NCBI RefSeq assembly: GCF_016806065.1
Contig: NZ_CP032405.1
Coordinates: 4,324,605 to 4,388,604 of the forward strand
Source of the DNA: Rhizobium rosettiformans
GTDB taxonomy: Bacteria > Pseudomonadota > Alphaproteobacteria > Rhizobiales > Rhizobiaceae
DNA: 64,000 nt
Direction: 5' to 3'
Under the pieces are notes generated by a model that was not told where the DNA came from, made no database searches, and was given only the letters and a program-made list of their open reading frames with translations. Shown piece by piece: positions 36,763 through 44,471 of the stretch. The position numbers and the translations under genes are program-made. Position 1 is the stretch's first letter, and each line of letters begins with the position of its first letter.

Positions 36763-37458
36763 TCACACGGTCAGGTGACGCCGCGCTTCCGTCGTATCGA
36801 GCGTCTCAGCGGCACCCTGATGGACGATCTCGCCGCGATCCATGATGTAAACGTGATCGGCAAGCTCCCGGCAGAAATCCAGATATTGCTCGACCAGCAG
36901 GATCGCCATGCCGGTTGTGTCTCGCAAGTAGCGGATCGCCCGACCGATATCCTTGATGATCGACGGCTGGATGCCTTCGGTCGGTTCGTCCAGCACCAGT
37001 ATCTTCGGCCGTGTCACCATAGCCCGCCCGATCGCCAGCTGCTGCTGCTGGCCACCGGACAAGTCACCGCCGCGCCGCGACAGCATCGTATCCAGCACCG
37101 GGAAGAGCGCGAAGATATCATCCGGAATGAAGCGGTCCTTGCGCTCCAGCGGCGCATAACCGGTTTCGAGATTCTCCTTCACCGTGAGGAGCGGAAAGAT
37201 CTCGCGGCCCTGCGGCACGTAACCGACGCCTGTCCGCGCCCGGTTGAACGGCGCCATGCCGTTGAGCTTCTGGCCGTTGAAGGTGATCGTTCCGGCCGAC
37301 ACCGCGTGCTGTCCGGTGATGGCGCGGAGCAGCGACGACTTGCCGACGCCGTTTCTGCCGAGCACGCAGGTGATCTTGCCCATTTCGGCGTTGATGGAGA
37401 CACCGCGCAGCGCCTGGGCGGCGCCGTAGTGGAGATTGACGTTTTCGACTGTCAGCAT
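36763..37458 (-). CDS. urtE: Urea ABC transporter ATPase UrtE
   Basis: A 231-residue cytoplasmic ATPase of the branched-chain-amino-acid type. It shows LNVNLHYG-like opening ENVNLHYGAAQALRG, Walker A GRNGVGKSS (about 34-42), GYVPQGREIFPLLTV, signature LSGGQQQQL and Walker B ILVLDEPTEGIQPS; the TEGIQPSII form is typical of UrtE. It pairs with UrtD under the permeases UrtB and UrtC. It is cut off from urtD by the 6,962-base element at 37514-44475, so its present promoter is unclear. Confidence 0.93.
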   Translation of the reverse strand: MLTVENVNLHYGAAQALRGVSINAEMGKITCVLGRNGVGKSSLLRAITGQHAVSAGTITFNGQKLNGMAPFNRARTGVGYVPQGREIFPLLTVKENLETGYAPLERKDRFIPDDIFALFPVLDTMLSRRGGDLSGGQQQQLAIGRAMVTRPKILVLDEPTEGIQPSIIKDIGRAIRYLRDTTGMAILLVEQYLDFCRELADHVYIMDRGEIVHQGAAETLDTTEARRHLTV

Positions 37459-37484
37459 GGCATTTCTCTTTTCATATCAAAGTC

Positions 37485-37513
37485 GCCCCTCATCCGGCTG
37501 CCGCCACCTTCTC
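37485..37513. repeat. RIME-like element copy 2, left fragment
   Basis: These 29 bases match the first 29 bases of the intact copy at 48179-48316 at 27 positions and stop abruptly at the boundary of the Mu-like element. The rest of the same copy resumes at 44476, so the transposable element has split one RIME-like repeat. Confidence 0.85.
37509..37513. repeat. Target-site duplication, left (TTCTC)
   Basis: TTCTC here and at 44476-44480 immediately flank the TG/CA ends. A five-base duplication is the length made by Mu-family transposases. One copy is expected in the uninterrupted RIME, as seen in the copy at 48179. Confidence 0.8.
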
Positions 37514-37520
37514 TGAGGGC

Positions 37521-37604
37521 GGACAGATGGTTTGATCTAAGTGTGGCGAAGGGCCGTTTGAATTTAAAGAGAAATTTTCAGCGTTTTGGACAGATGGTTT
37601 GATC
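37521..37604 (+). repeat. Left-end transposase-site-like repeats (L1, L2)
   Basis: GGACAGATGGTTTGATCT at 37521-37538 recurs as GGACAGATGGTTTGATC at 37588-37604, a 67-base step. Related sequence occurs in reverse orientation at the right end (44429-44471). By analogy with phage Mu attL, these are the likely binding sites for the transposase N-terminal domains. Confidence 0.75.
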
Positions 37605-37693
37605 CTTTCGCGGAAACTGCGCGGATGAGCCCACACCTAGAAAAGCTGGAGGTGTGCTAACGCTTTGATTCCAAACAATGTGGACAAACAGCG

Positions 37694-37744
37694 AAAACAC
37701 GAAAGGTGTGGGCTCCGAGCAAGAACCCACACCTTTCGTGTTTT
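37694..37744. terminator. Perfect 19-bp hairpin, probable bidirectional terminator
   Basis: AAAACACGAAAGGTGTGGG at 37694-37712 pairs without mismatch with 37726-37744 around a 13-base loop; the stem has A-runs on one side and T-runs on the other. It lies 33 bases past the repressor stop and would end that transcript and also block traffic from outside. A related shorter pair, CACACCT with AGGTGTG, lies at 37632-37656, so a protein-binding role is also possible. Confidence 0.7.
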
Positions 37745-37777
37745 GGACTGAAAGCATTTGTCGGCAGATTAGGAAGG

Positions 37778-38272
37778 CTAGTCTGGCCAGTCTGCTACCG
37801 CCGAAACATAAGCCAGCAGTTCGCGATCAGTACGTTTTTCTAAGTCTTCACATACGGCATAGGCTGCATCGATAGTGTTAATGTTTCTGACTGTAGAATA
37901 GTCATGTATCTTATTCTCCAAATCTTCTGTGAGAGATGGAAAGTTCGCGGCCCACCAGAGCAGACGATTCTGTTCGCTCAACCCCACCATCAGTGGTCCA
38001 AGGCGGTTATAGAGCCAAAGCGCGGGAATGCTCGCCGTCCAGTTATGTGACTCCGTTGGAACAATCGTCCGCTTGAGTTCTGTTCCCGGCAGAAGGCTGT
38101 CAGGTGATATACCGAGCCTCTGCGCAATTCGCTTAATCGTCTCGTGGCTTGGAAGCCGTCGACCAGCCTCGTAGTTCGACCAAGCCGAGCGACTGACATC
38201 CATTTGGTCGGCAAATTCAGCCAACGTTTTGCCCCCTCGGAGTTCCCGAAGGCGCTGCCCGATCTGTGACAT
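37778..38272 (-). CDS. XRE/CI-type repressor of the Mu-like element
   Basis: A 164-residue protein with an N-terminal XRE helix-turn-helix (IGQRLRELRGGKTLAEFADQMDVSRSAWSNYEAG, residues about 3-36) and a C-terminal part of unknown fold, lacking an obvious S24 protease site. It reads opposite to the transposition genes, the position of the Mu c repressor. The ATG at 38272 is chosen because the HTH follows directly; the longer frame runs through the operator-like repeats and beyond the divergent gene's start. It probably represses the early promoter. Confidence 0.8.
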   Translation of the reverse strand: MSQIGQRLRELRGGKTLAEFADQMDVSRSAWSNYEAGRRLPSHETIKRIAQRLGISPDSLLPGTELKRTIVPTESHNWTASIPALWLYNRLGPLMVGLSEQNRLLWWAANFPSLTEDLENKIHDYSTVRNINTIDAAYAVCEDLEKRTDRELLAYVSAVADWPD

Positions 38273-38343
38273 TGTTTCACTATCGAAAATTCTTCTTGAT
38301 GTTTTCACTATCGTGACATACTCTTCACATTGTTTCGCTGGTG
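38272..38343. promoter_or_regulatory. Operator-like triple repeat between repressor and early genes
   Basis: Three direct repeats at about 29-base spacing: TTGTTTCACTATCG at 38272, TGTTTTCACTATCG at 38300 and the weaker TTGTTTCGCTGGTG at 38330. They fill the divergent gap between the repressor (start 38272) and the small regulator (start 38365), the same place as the Mu operator and internal activation sequence. Binding by the repressor is inferred. Confidence 0.6.
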
Positions 38344-38364
38344 TGTAACACGGAATTTCGAGCA

Positions 38365-38586
38365 ATGAAACAGGCTGAGCAGATCAAAAGGGACTTCGAG
38401 AGCGCAGGCATCAGCATGCGGGAATGGGCAGAGGCCAACGGCTTCAACCCGCGTACCGTCTATGCTGTCGTAGACGGCAGCCTGAAGTGTAAGCGTGGCG
38501 TTAGCCACCAGATAGCAGTTGCACTCGGAATGAAGGAGAGCCGCCCCGTTCACCACCTTACCAACGTTGCAAGCGGTAAGAAGTGA
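38365..38586 (+). CDS. Small early DNA-binding regulator (Ner/Cro-like)
   Basis: A 73-residue basic protein with a helix-turn-helix-like pattern: FESAGISMREWAEANGFNPRTVYAVVDG (residues about 9-36), then KCKRGVSHQIAVALGMKE. Size, position (first gene of the rightward operon, opposite a repressor) and the C-R-G-x-S-H-x-I-A motif resemble small regulators of Mu-type phages such as Ner. It is likely to tune the early promoter. The transposase frame opens inside its last codons. Confidence 0.7.
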   Translation: MKQAEQIKRDFESAGISMREWAEANGFNPRTVYAVVDGSLKCKRGVSHQIAVALGMKESRPVHHLTNVASGKK

Positions 38587-38608
38587 CGCAGGGAGCAGGT
38601 TCAACTCA

Positions 38609-40510
38609 ATGATGGTCAGCCTCTCCACAATCCGATCTGTTTCCGCAAGCCACGGATATCCCGTCGATAAAACGAGTTTAATCAGACGTTTGGATAGAGA
38701 CGGCGTTCTTCGAGTTCAAGAGCGCGTGCATCGCGGTCAGGAAGGGTTCGTCTATGATTTTGAGTCGCTCCCTGAGGTCCTTCGAGTAGCTTTGCGCGAC
38801 CGGGTTGGGGCTGCACCATCGGCGAACAAAGTGGCCTGGGAAAGATACTATCAGGCACCTCGTTCCCTCAGGGAAGACGCCGAGGGCCGTCTGTCGATGG
38901 TGCAGGACCTGTTTCGCCTCGTCAATGCTGGGCGCGGTATCGTCGAAGCCCAAGTTGAAGTGTCTGAGGCGCATCGGGTCAGTGTCCCAACGGTAAAGCG
39001 AGCCTGGAAAGCAATCCGCAACGTACCTGAAGCCGACTGGCTTCCCGCCCTCGTCAAGGACTACAGGCCACGCCAGAAAGAGGATATCCCGCAGGAAATC
39101 CTCAATTATTTCTTCGCTGACTACGGGCGCGTCGAACAACCACAGCTACAGGCTGTCTGGGAACGCACGGTGCGTGCCGCTGCCAAACACGGCTGGGGCC
39201 AAGTGCCGAGCGCGAAGACCCTCAAGCGGCGCTGGGAGGCGTTGCCGCCGGATGTTCGCATTCTCTGGCGTGACGGCGAAGATGCATTGCAAAATGCGTA
39301 TCCGCATGCCGAGCGGGATCGTTCCGGCATGAAACCGCTGGACATGATCAGCCTGGACGGACGCGAATGGGATTTGTTCGTTCGTCTTCCCGGCCATGCG
39401 GGCGAAGAGGGCCGGATCGTTCGCGTTTGCGTCGTCATGGTGCAGGACGTGGCAACAAACATGATGCTCGCCTATCACATCGGCGAAACGGAAAGCGCCG
39501 ATGCCTATCGCAGAGCGCTTTGTCAGTCGTTCGTGAGCTACGGCATCGCAAAGGTGGCCCAGTTCGACAACACCCGCGCCGCCGCGAACAAGACGATCAC
39601 CGGAGGGGCGAAGAAGCGCAACCGCTTCAAGATCAAGGATACCGATCTTCCTGGCATCCTGCCCCGAGTCGGCTGCGAACCGATCTTCACAAAGCCCTAT
39701 AACGGTCGTTCAAAGACCGTTGAAAGAGGCTTTGCCGAGGTTAAGGAGCGCTCTGAGAAGGACCCGCGTTGCGCTGGAGCCTACACCGGGCGCAACCCTA
39801 CCGAAAAGCCTGAAAACTATGCGGAAACCGCCATCGACCTCGCTACTTTTGAGCAGGTCCTTGCCGAGGCCGTCGAGCACTACAACACCCGCACAGACCG
39901 CAAGAGCAAGGTGGCTTACAAAATCTCGCACCGTCAGGCCTTTGAGGCAGGACTTGAGACAACGCAGGTTCGCCAACTGGCGGAGAAGCAGCGCCGCTAT
40001 TTCTTCTTCACGGCGAAGCGCGTGACGGTGTCGCCATCTGGCACCGTCTCCATCGGCAAACGGCCCTTCATGAACCGCTTTCATCATGAGGCTCTGCTGG
40101 CATTTGCAGGCGAAGAAGTCGTCTTCTTCTACGATCCAGACAACCACAAGGCTCCCGCCTGGGCAGAAACGGTCGATGGTCGCAGGATCACCGATGACAT
40201 CGTCTGCATCGAAGCGAGCGGCTTCTCTTCCACAGAGGATGCTAAGGCATACGAACGCGAAAAGCGTAAATCTATCAAGGCCACGAAGGCCAAGGCCGAT
40301 GCTATCGGACGAATGTCGCAGATCGAAATGAAGTCGGCCCTTGCGCCGTTGCCAATCGATAAGCCGCCGTCGCCGCCCATCGTTCAACCCATCTTCACCA
40401 GGACGCCAACCGTCTCACGGACGGACAACATGGACCAACTGGCCGAAGTTCTCCGGCTCGCTCGCCGAGGCATGGAGATCGAGAAACGCGCAGTCGGCTT
40501 TGACGACTGA
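38609..40510 (+). CDS. Mu-family DDE transposase (MuA-like)
   Basis: A 633-residue transposase. The N-terminus has a winged-helix DNA-binding domain (MVSLSTIRSVSASHGYPVDKTSLIRRLDRDG), followed by end-binding domains. The rve-type catalytic core carries D250 in ISLDGREWD, D320 in VAQFDNTRAAANK and E372 in KTVERGFAEVKE, with spacing close to that of phage Mu (269/336/392). A Mu-type beta-barrel region follows, and a Lys/Ala-rich tail may bind MuB. Start at 38609 is preferred to a TTG at 38567. It cuts the TG/CA ends and joins them to target with a 5-base stagger. Confidence 0.93.
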   Translation: MMVSLSTIRSVSASHGYPVDKTSLIRRLDRDGVLRVQERVHRGQEGFVYDFESLPEVLRVALRDRVGAAPSANKVAWERYYQAPRSLREDAEGRLSMVQDLFRLVNAGRGIVEAQVEVSEAHRVSVPTVKRAWKAIRNVPEADWLPALVKDYRPRQKEDIPQEILNYFFADYGRVEQPQLQAVWERTVRAAAKHGWGQVPSAKTLKRRWEALPPDVRILWRDGEDALQNAYPHAERDRSGMKPLDMISLDGREWDLFVRLPGHAGEEGRIVRVCVVMVQDVATNMMLAYHIGETESADAYRRALCQSFVSYGIAKVAQFDNTRAAANKTITGGAKKRNRFKIKDTDLPGILPRVGCEPIFTKPYNGRSKTVERGFAEVKERSEKDPRCAGAYTGRNPTEKPENYAETAIDLATFEQVLAEAVEHYNTRTDRKSKVAYKISHRQAFEAGLETTQVRQLAEKQRRYFFFTAKRVTVSPSGTVSIGKRPFMNRFHHEALLAFAGEEVVFFYDPDNHKAPAWAETVDGRRITDDIVCIEASGFSSTEDAKAYEREKRKSIKATKAKADAIGRMSQIEMKSALAPLPIDKPPSPPIVQPIFTRTPTVSRTDNMDQLAEVLRLARRGMEIEKRAVGFDD

Positions 40511-40572
40511 GTGTTTGGCCGAAGGCGTTCGCAGCGCCTCCGGCCATATCCAAAACCGAAAAGGAATGTGGA

Positions 40573-41325
40573 ATGGACAGAGACCAGAATAGTACGCCAC
40601 CGCCCGAACAGCAACAGGGCGACCCGACACGGGTTTACGTGCCGACTCCGACTTCCCAGCATATTCTGGCAACGCTGGAATTCGCCAAGGAAGACGGGGA
40701 AATCGTCTCGATCTCGGGCATGCCTGGGATCGGTAAAACGCAGTCTCTCAAGCAGCTTCAGCAAACCTCGCGGAATGTCTGGTACTGCGAATTCTCCGAC
40801 GACACGTCCAGCGTCTTCGCCACTCTGACGGAGATCGCCGTAGCCCTTGGCATCAACGAGGTGCCGAGCAAGCCCGACGACGTGCGCCGCCAGATTGTCC
40901 GGCGCGTACAGGGATCGCAGGGGATTATCCTTTGCGATGAAGCCCAGCACCTCAACCACAAGGGCTTCGAGGTCATCAGGACCATCCATGACCGCAGCGG
41001 CGTTGCAATCGCGTTCTGCGGCCATCTGGACCTTGCCGACAAGATCGCTCGCCTTCCCCAGCTTTCGGGCCGCATCACGGCTCCGCTGCGGATCGGCGCG
41101 GCTCGCGCTGAAGATGCTGACGCACTCTTCGACGCGTGGGGTCTGACGGATAAGCGCTCGCGGGAATACCTGCGCCGCTATGCGGCCAATGCCACAGGCC
41201 TGCGCCGGATTGCCAAGGCCTTCAGGCAGGCTCGCCGGATGGCCCTGGGAGCCCAAAAGCCGATCTCTTTCGAGCACATCCGCGCCGCCTGGGCGTCTCT
41301 CCAAGAAACCGTCATCGAAGCGTGA
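40573..41325 (+). CDS. Mu-family target-binding AAA+ ATPase (MuB-like)
   Basis: A 250-residue ATPase. Walker A is GMPGIGKT at residues 49-56, Walker B is IILCDEAQHL with D122 and E123, and FCGH marks sensor 1. A helical C-terminal domain follows. MuB selects target DNA, stimulates the transposase and gives target immunity. It is shorter than phage Mu B (312 residues) because it lacks the N-terminal helix-turn-helix. The start has AAGGAA upstream, 62 bases after the transposase. Confidence 0.92.
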   Translation: MDRDQNSTPPPEQQQGDPTRVYVPTPTSQHILATLEFAKEDGEIVSISGMPGIGKTQSLKQLQQTSRNVWYCEFSDDTSSVFATLTEIAVALGINEVPSKPDDVRRQIVRRVQGSQGIILCDEAQHLNHKGFEVIRTIHDRSGVAIAFCGHLDLADKIARLPQLSGRITAPLRIGAARAEDADALFDAWGLTDKRSREYLRRYAANATGLRRIAKAFRQARRMALGAQKPISFEHIRAAWASLQETVIEA

Positions 41326-41334
41326 GGACCGGAC

Positions 41335-42120
41335 ATGTCAAACACTGAACACAATGCCGAAATGCCCGTTTCGAACGGGTTTTCCCGCGATACCACGTCA
41401 CCCGTCGGCTCGCAGGACGTGTTGAACATGCGCCCGCTTCCGAACCGTCTCGGGCACAATGGGCCCTACTTTGGCACGGCTGCCCGCAGCCCGGTCGCAC
41501 ATGATTGCAACAGCATCGAAGGCCATTCGGCGTTCTTTCGTGACGTGAGCGCTTTCGAGGATGATCTCCGCAAGGCCATCATGGTTGTTTGGGATGAGGT
41601 GACGGCATTGAACGTCATCCGTCATCGCCTTGCCGAAGGAGCGGAGCAGCCTGAAGCCGCTATTGAGCAGGCCACCTATGCCCTGACGACGGCATTCCAG
41701 TTCATGCAGGAAGCCTATCTGATGGCCGAAATCCTTGATGAGCGTGAAAGACGGCGGCTGAAGGAGCGGGACACGAAGGATTTCTTGGCTTTGGTGCCGT
41801 CCACGCCACCAGAGTTGATGTCCTCTCTCGAAAGGCTTGCGGAAGAGGGCGAGCTGACGTGGAAAATCTCGGTCCTTCTGGATCGCATGGGGCAGTCCAG
41901 GGGCGCGAAATACGACTGGCCAAAGCCCGGCGCTGATCAGTTGAAGGAACTCACCGGACGGCTTCAGAAGGCGATCACGCCTCCAACGACGGAGGAACTG
42001 GAAGCCATGCCCGACGACGCTCTGAGCGGCGAGCTGCGGGCACTCGAAGAGAGGATCAGCGAAATGCGCCAGGCTGTTTCGCTGATCCACGCCGTTCGAC
42101 TTATTCGCCGGAACCGTTGA
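41335..42120 (+). CDS. Unknown protein of the Mu-like element
   Basis: A 261-residue soluble protein that I do not recognise. The first 60 residues are low in structure; the rest is largely alpha-helical with charged heptad-like stretches (EDDLRKAIMVVWDEVTALNVIRHRL, and LEERISEMRQAVSLIHAVRLIRRNR at the end). It starts nine bases after the ATPase with GAGGAC upstream, and the next gene follows by 13 bases, so it belongs to the early operon. No catalytic motif is seen. Confidence 0.65.
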   Translation: MSNTEHNAEMPVSNGFSRDTTSPVGSQDVLNMRPLPNRLGHNGPYFGTAARSPVAHDCNSIEGHSAFFRDVSAFEDDLRKAIMVVWDEVTALNVIRHRLAEGAEQPEAAIEQATYALTTAFQFMQEAYLMAEILDERERRRLKERDTKDFLALVPSTPPELMSSLERLAEEGELTWKISVLLDRMGQSRGAKYDWPKPGADQLKELTGRLQKAITPPTTEELEAMPDDALSGELRALEERISEMRQAVSLIHAVRLIRRNR

Positions 42121-42133
42121 GGAGGGAATGACC

Positions 42134-42709
42134 ATGCCGACAATCCGCAAAGAGGTCTACAGCGACATTCCCGATGTTCTGGATACGCTGAGCACGACAA
42201 CCAGCATGCTGGAAGCCTTCAGCGTCTTGCTGGAGCACGCCCACCGCTCTGGTGAAGCCATGTCGCACTACAGCGACGGTATTCAGGGCATGCTCAACCA
42301 GCAATGCGAGGACCTGAAATTCATCGAAAAGGCGTTGCGCGATCAGTATCAGGAAATGAAGGTCAGTAAGCTTGAGGTGCGCGATCTCGCCACCTTGGCG
42401 CAGTGGGCAGGCGTAAGCCCAAAGATCGCGGCCAACGTCGTTTCCATCGCCACAGGCATCAATCTGGCAGAGGGTGGCGAGGAGACGTATCGGGAACTGG
42501 TGGAAACCGCTCAGCAGGTTTCAATCTTTCGGGCAATGCAAGGTGTTGCCGACATAGAGGCGATAGCCAAGGCGACGGCGGTTCCGGCCGAGACGGTCAG
42601 CCGCATCCTGGACGAGGCCTATCTCTACAATCCCCGTCGTATGGCCGCGATCCGTGAGGCCAATGAAAAAGCTCATGAAGCAGAAGGAGCGTCCTATGTC
42701 GGCGCATGA
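42134..42709 (+). CDS. Unknown helical protein of the Mu-like element
   Basis: A 191-residue soluble protein with an N-terminal helical part and a possible C-terminal helix-turn-helix-like segment (DIEAIAKATAVPAETVSRILDEAYLYN, about 150-176). I do not assign it to a family. The ATG at 42134 has GGAGGG seven bases before; an ATG at 42128 is too near that site. It overlaps the next small gene by 14 bases. Confidence 0.65.
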   Translation: MPTIRKEVYSDIPDVLDTLSTTTSMLEAFSVLLEHAHRSGEAMSHYSDGIQGMLNQQCEDLKFIEKALRDQYQEMKVSKLEVRDLATLAQWAGVSPKIAANVVSIATGINLAEGGEETYRELVETAQQVSIFRAMQGVADIEAIAKATAVPAETVSRILDEAYLYNPRRMAAIREANEKAHEAEGASYVGA

Positions 42710-42875
42710 TTTCAAGAAAACGGGGACGGCGAAGGTGTCAGTCTCCGAAGCCGACCTCTACGTTTCGGACCCAGATGGCCGCGTAGCGAGACCGTCAGTC
42801 GTTACTGTGACTGACACTGAAACGGGCGTCATAAAGAGCTTTACGGTGCAGGAGGCGCACGATGGCCAGAAGTAG
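42696..42875 (+). CDS. Small unknown protein of the Mu-like element
   Basis: A 59-residue protein, likely a small beta-rich unit (KVSVSEADLYVSDPDGRVARP, then VVTVTDTETG). It starts at 42696 with AAGGAG six bases upstream, inside the end of the previous gene, and its end overlaps the GemA-like start by 14 bases. The nested arrangement with good ribosome sites favours a real gene. Function unknown. Confidence 0.55.
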   Translation: MSAHDFKKTGTAKVSVSEADLYVSDPDGRVARPSVVTVTDTETGVIKSFTVQEAHDGQK

Positions 42876-43305
42876 CGCCGTCGCACCCGCGACCAAGAAG
42901 CAGATTGCCCTTCTGCATGTAGCCAAGCGGGAGCTGGGGCTCACCGATGACGATTACCGGGCAATTCTTGCCAGACACGGCCATTGTAACAGTTCCGCCG
43001 ACCTCAACGCCTCGGGCTTCACCAGCGTCATGAAATACATGGCGGCGCTGGGCTTCAAATCGACCTCTGCCACGCCTTCCGGCTTTGGTGAGCGGCGTGG
43101 AATGGCAAGCCCTGCCCAGATCGATCTCATACGGGCGTTGTGGCTGAAGTATCACGGCGAGGCAGACGACAAGGAAGCGGCCCTCAATAACTGGCTGACC
43201 CGCTTCCACAAGGTATCGGCGCTCCGCTTCGTTGATGTTGCTAAGGCATCGAAGATCATCACCGCCCTGAAGCGGATGACCTCTCGGAAGAAAAACGAAA
43301 GCTAA
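42862..43305 (+). CDS. GemA-like protein (Mu gp16/DUF1018 family)
   Basis: A 147-residue protein. The first half has KKQIALLHVAKRELGLTDDDYRAILARHGH (about 12-41), the second SPAQIDLIRALWLKYHGEADDKEAALNNWLTR and ASKIITALKRM, the pattern of gp16/GemA. In phage Mu, GemA is an early protein reported to alter expression of host genes for DNA topology; its precise action is unclear. A strong ribosome site (GGAGG six bases before the ATG) is present. Its presence confirms the phage Mu-type origin of the element. Confidence 0.85.
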   Translation: MARSSAVAPATKKQIALLHVAKRELGLTDDDYRAILARHGHCNSSADLNASGFTSVMKYMAALGFKSTSATPSGFGERRGMASPAQIDLIRALWLKYHGEADDKEAALNNWLTRFHKVSALRFVDVAKASKIITALKRMTSRKKNES

Positions 43306-43407
43306 GCCCGATTCTGAGGCCGTGGAGCGCGTTCCCCGTTCGGGACCGCACTCTGCGGCCTTCTTCGCTCAACCGCCTCTATGGGCCTTAAAATCGAAGG
43401 AAAGAGC

Positions 43408-43977
43408 ATGCCGAAGAAAATCAAGTACGTTGAGATCGAAGTGGCGAAGATCGACCGCCAGAAGTATGCGGTCGTTCCGCTTCACGAATACGAGGCATTC
43501 GTTCGAGAGCATCGCCTGAAGAGGGCATGCTTCAGGCCCAGACCGTCGAAGATCGACCAGAACCCTGAACTCGCGGCGTTCCTTGCTGATGTTTTGGGCA
43601 CAAAGCCTATGCCTGAGGTGATGGCGGATTGCGTCGCCAAATTCGGGGCTGAGAACGTTCCGACAATCAACCGCATTTATGCCCACTGGCAGAAACTGCG
43701 TCGGCAAGCGATCCTTGACGGCGAAAAAAGAAGCATGCTCGGAAGTTTCTCACTTGATCGATTGGGGCCTCATGCGTCCAAAATCGAGCGGAACCCCGAG
43801 TTGGCTGCGCACCTTGCCAACATCTTGGGAACGAAGCCGATTGATGAGGTGATGGCCGATTGCCTGGCTAAATTTGGCGCGTCGAACGTCCCTTCCAAAT
43901 CTGCCGTCTACAATCATTGGCAGAAGCTGCGCAGGCAGGCCGCAGAGATCGCAGGGAAGGAGAGCGACTATGAATAA
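43408..43977 (+). CDS. Unknown protein with two tandem copies of a helical domain
   Basis: A 189-residue protein of no known family to me. After an N-terminal part with VVPLHEYEAF it has two copies of a ~55-residue unit: SKIDQNPELAAFLADVLGTK (start of copy 1, about residue 47) and SKIERNPELAAHLANILGTK (start of copy 2, about residue 124), each followed by EVMADC-AKFGA-NVP and a closing Y-HWQKLRRQA. The unit looks like a small helical DNA-binding fold, which is inference. A third relative is in the next gene. It starts at 43408 with GAAGGAA upstream. Confidence 0.7.
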   Translation: MPKKIKYVEIEVAKIDRQKYAVVPLHEYEAFVREHRLKRACFRPRPSKIDQNPELAAFLADVLGTKPMPEVMADCVAKFGAENVPTINRIYAHWQKLRRQAILDGEKRSMLGSFSLDRLGPHASKIERNPELAAHLANILGTKPIDEVMADCLAKFGASNVPSKSAVYNHWQKLRRQAAEIAGKESDYE

Positions 43978-44311
43978 GAGCGTTGGCAGCATCTTGGGCT
44001 TGGAGCGGTGCTCTACCTGCAATAAGCTGGCGCTCCGTCAGGAGACGATTTCAGTTCCCGTATCTGAATACGAGGCTCTCAAGGCCGCTGCGGATAGCAG
44101 CGTGCAGCGTAAGAAGATCGCCAGCTACCGTGCCATATCCGGTTCCAAGATTGCGAAGAACCCGGAGATGGCAGAATTCATCATTGAGTGCGCGGCGTCG
44201 ATGACCGTGTCCGAGGTCCGGGAAGCATGTAAGGAGCGGTTCGGAGCGGCCACTCCGTCGTGGTCCTCGATCTTCCGTTTCCTTGACGCAATGAAGAGGG
44301 GCGGCAAGTGA
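43970..44311 (+). CDS. Unknown protein, paralogue of the preceding gene with one domain copy
   Basis: A 113-residue protein sharing layout with its neighbour: a VPVSEYEAL segment (compare VPLHEYEAF) and one unit beginning SKIAKNPEMAEFIIECAASM and closing with FRFLDAMKRGG. The N-terminus adds a Cys-x-x-Cys pair (CSTCNK, about 14-19). Its ATG overlaps the previous stop by eight bases and has AAGGAG upstream. It is the last gene of the element. By position it might replace the Mu middle regulator Mor, but no homology was seen. Confidence 0.7.
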   Translation: MNKSVGSILGLERCSTCNKLALRQETISVPVSEYEALKAAADSSVQRKKIASYRAISGSKIAKNPEMAEFIIECAASMTVSEVREACKERFGAATPSWSSIFRFLDAMKRGGK

Positions 44312-44316
44312 TTAGC

Positions 44317-44347
44317 GCCCGCAGTTTTACTTCGCGGGCCTGTTTTT
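44317..44347 (+). terminator. Terminator at the end of the Mu-like operon
   Basis: GCCCGC at 44317-44322 pairs with GCGGGC at 44334-44339 and is followed by CTGTTTTT. It lies six bases after the last gene of the element and would stop rightward transcripts before the right end and urtD. Confidence 0.75.
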
Positions 44348-44428
44348 ACTTGGGCAATCGGTCAGCTCAGGTGGTCCCAGACATCACTGAATACACTCGC
44401 ATACGATTGGATGATCCCGCATTAAATC

Positions 44429-44471
44429 GGATCAAACCTACTGTCCCTGTAGATCAAACCATATGTCTGTA
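44429..44471 (-). repeat. Right-end transposase-site-like repeats (R2, R1)
   Basis: Read on the minus strand from the right end, TACAGACATATGGTTTGATCT (44471-44451, given here only as R1) is followed by GGACAGTAGGTTTGATCC (44446-44429, R2). Both share GGTTTGATC and the ACAG core with the two left repeats, in inverted orientation. The spacing at this end (22 bases) is tighter than at the left (67 bases), an asymmetry also found in phage Mu. Confidence 0.72.

Noticed and set aside
27728..37458. Urease region as a recent island
   Set aside because: Gene order matches the rhizobial pattern, codon use looks like that of the neighbours, and there are no flanking tRNA genes or integrase; only the Mu-like element looks acquired.
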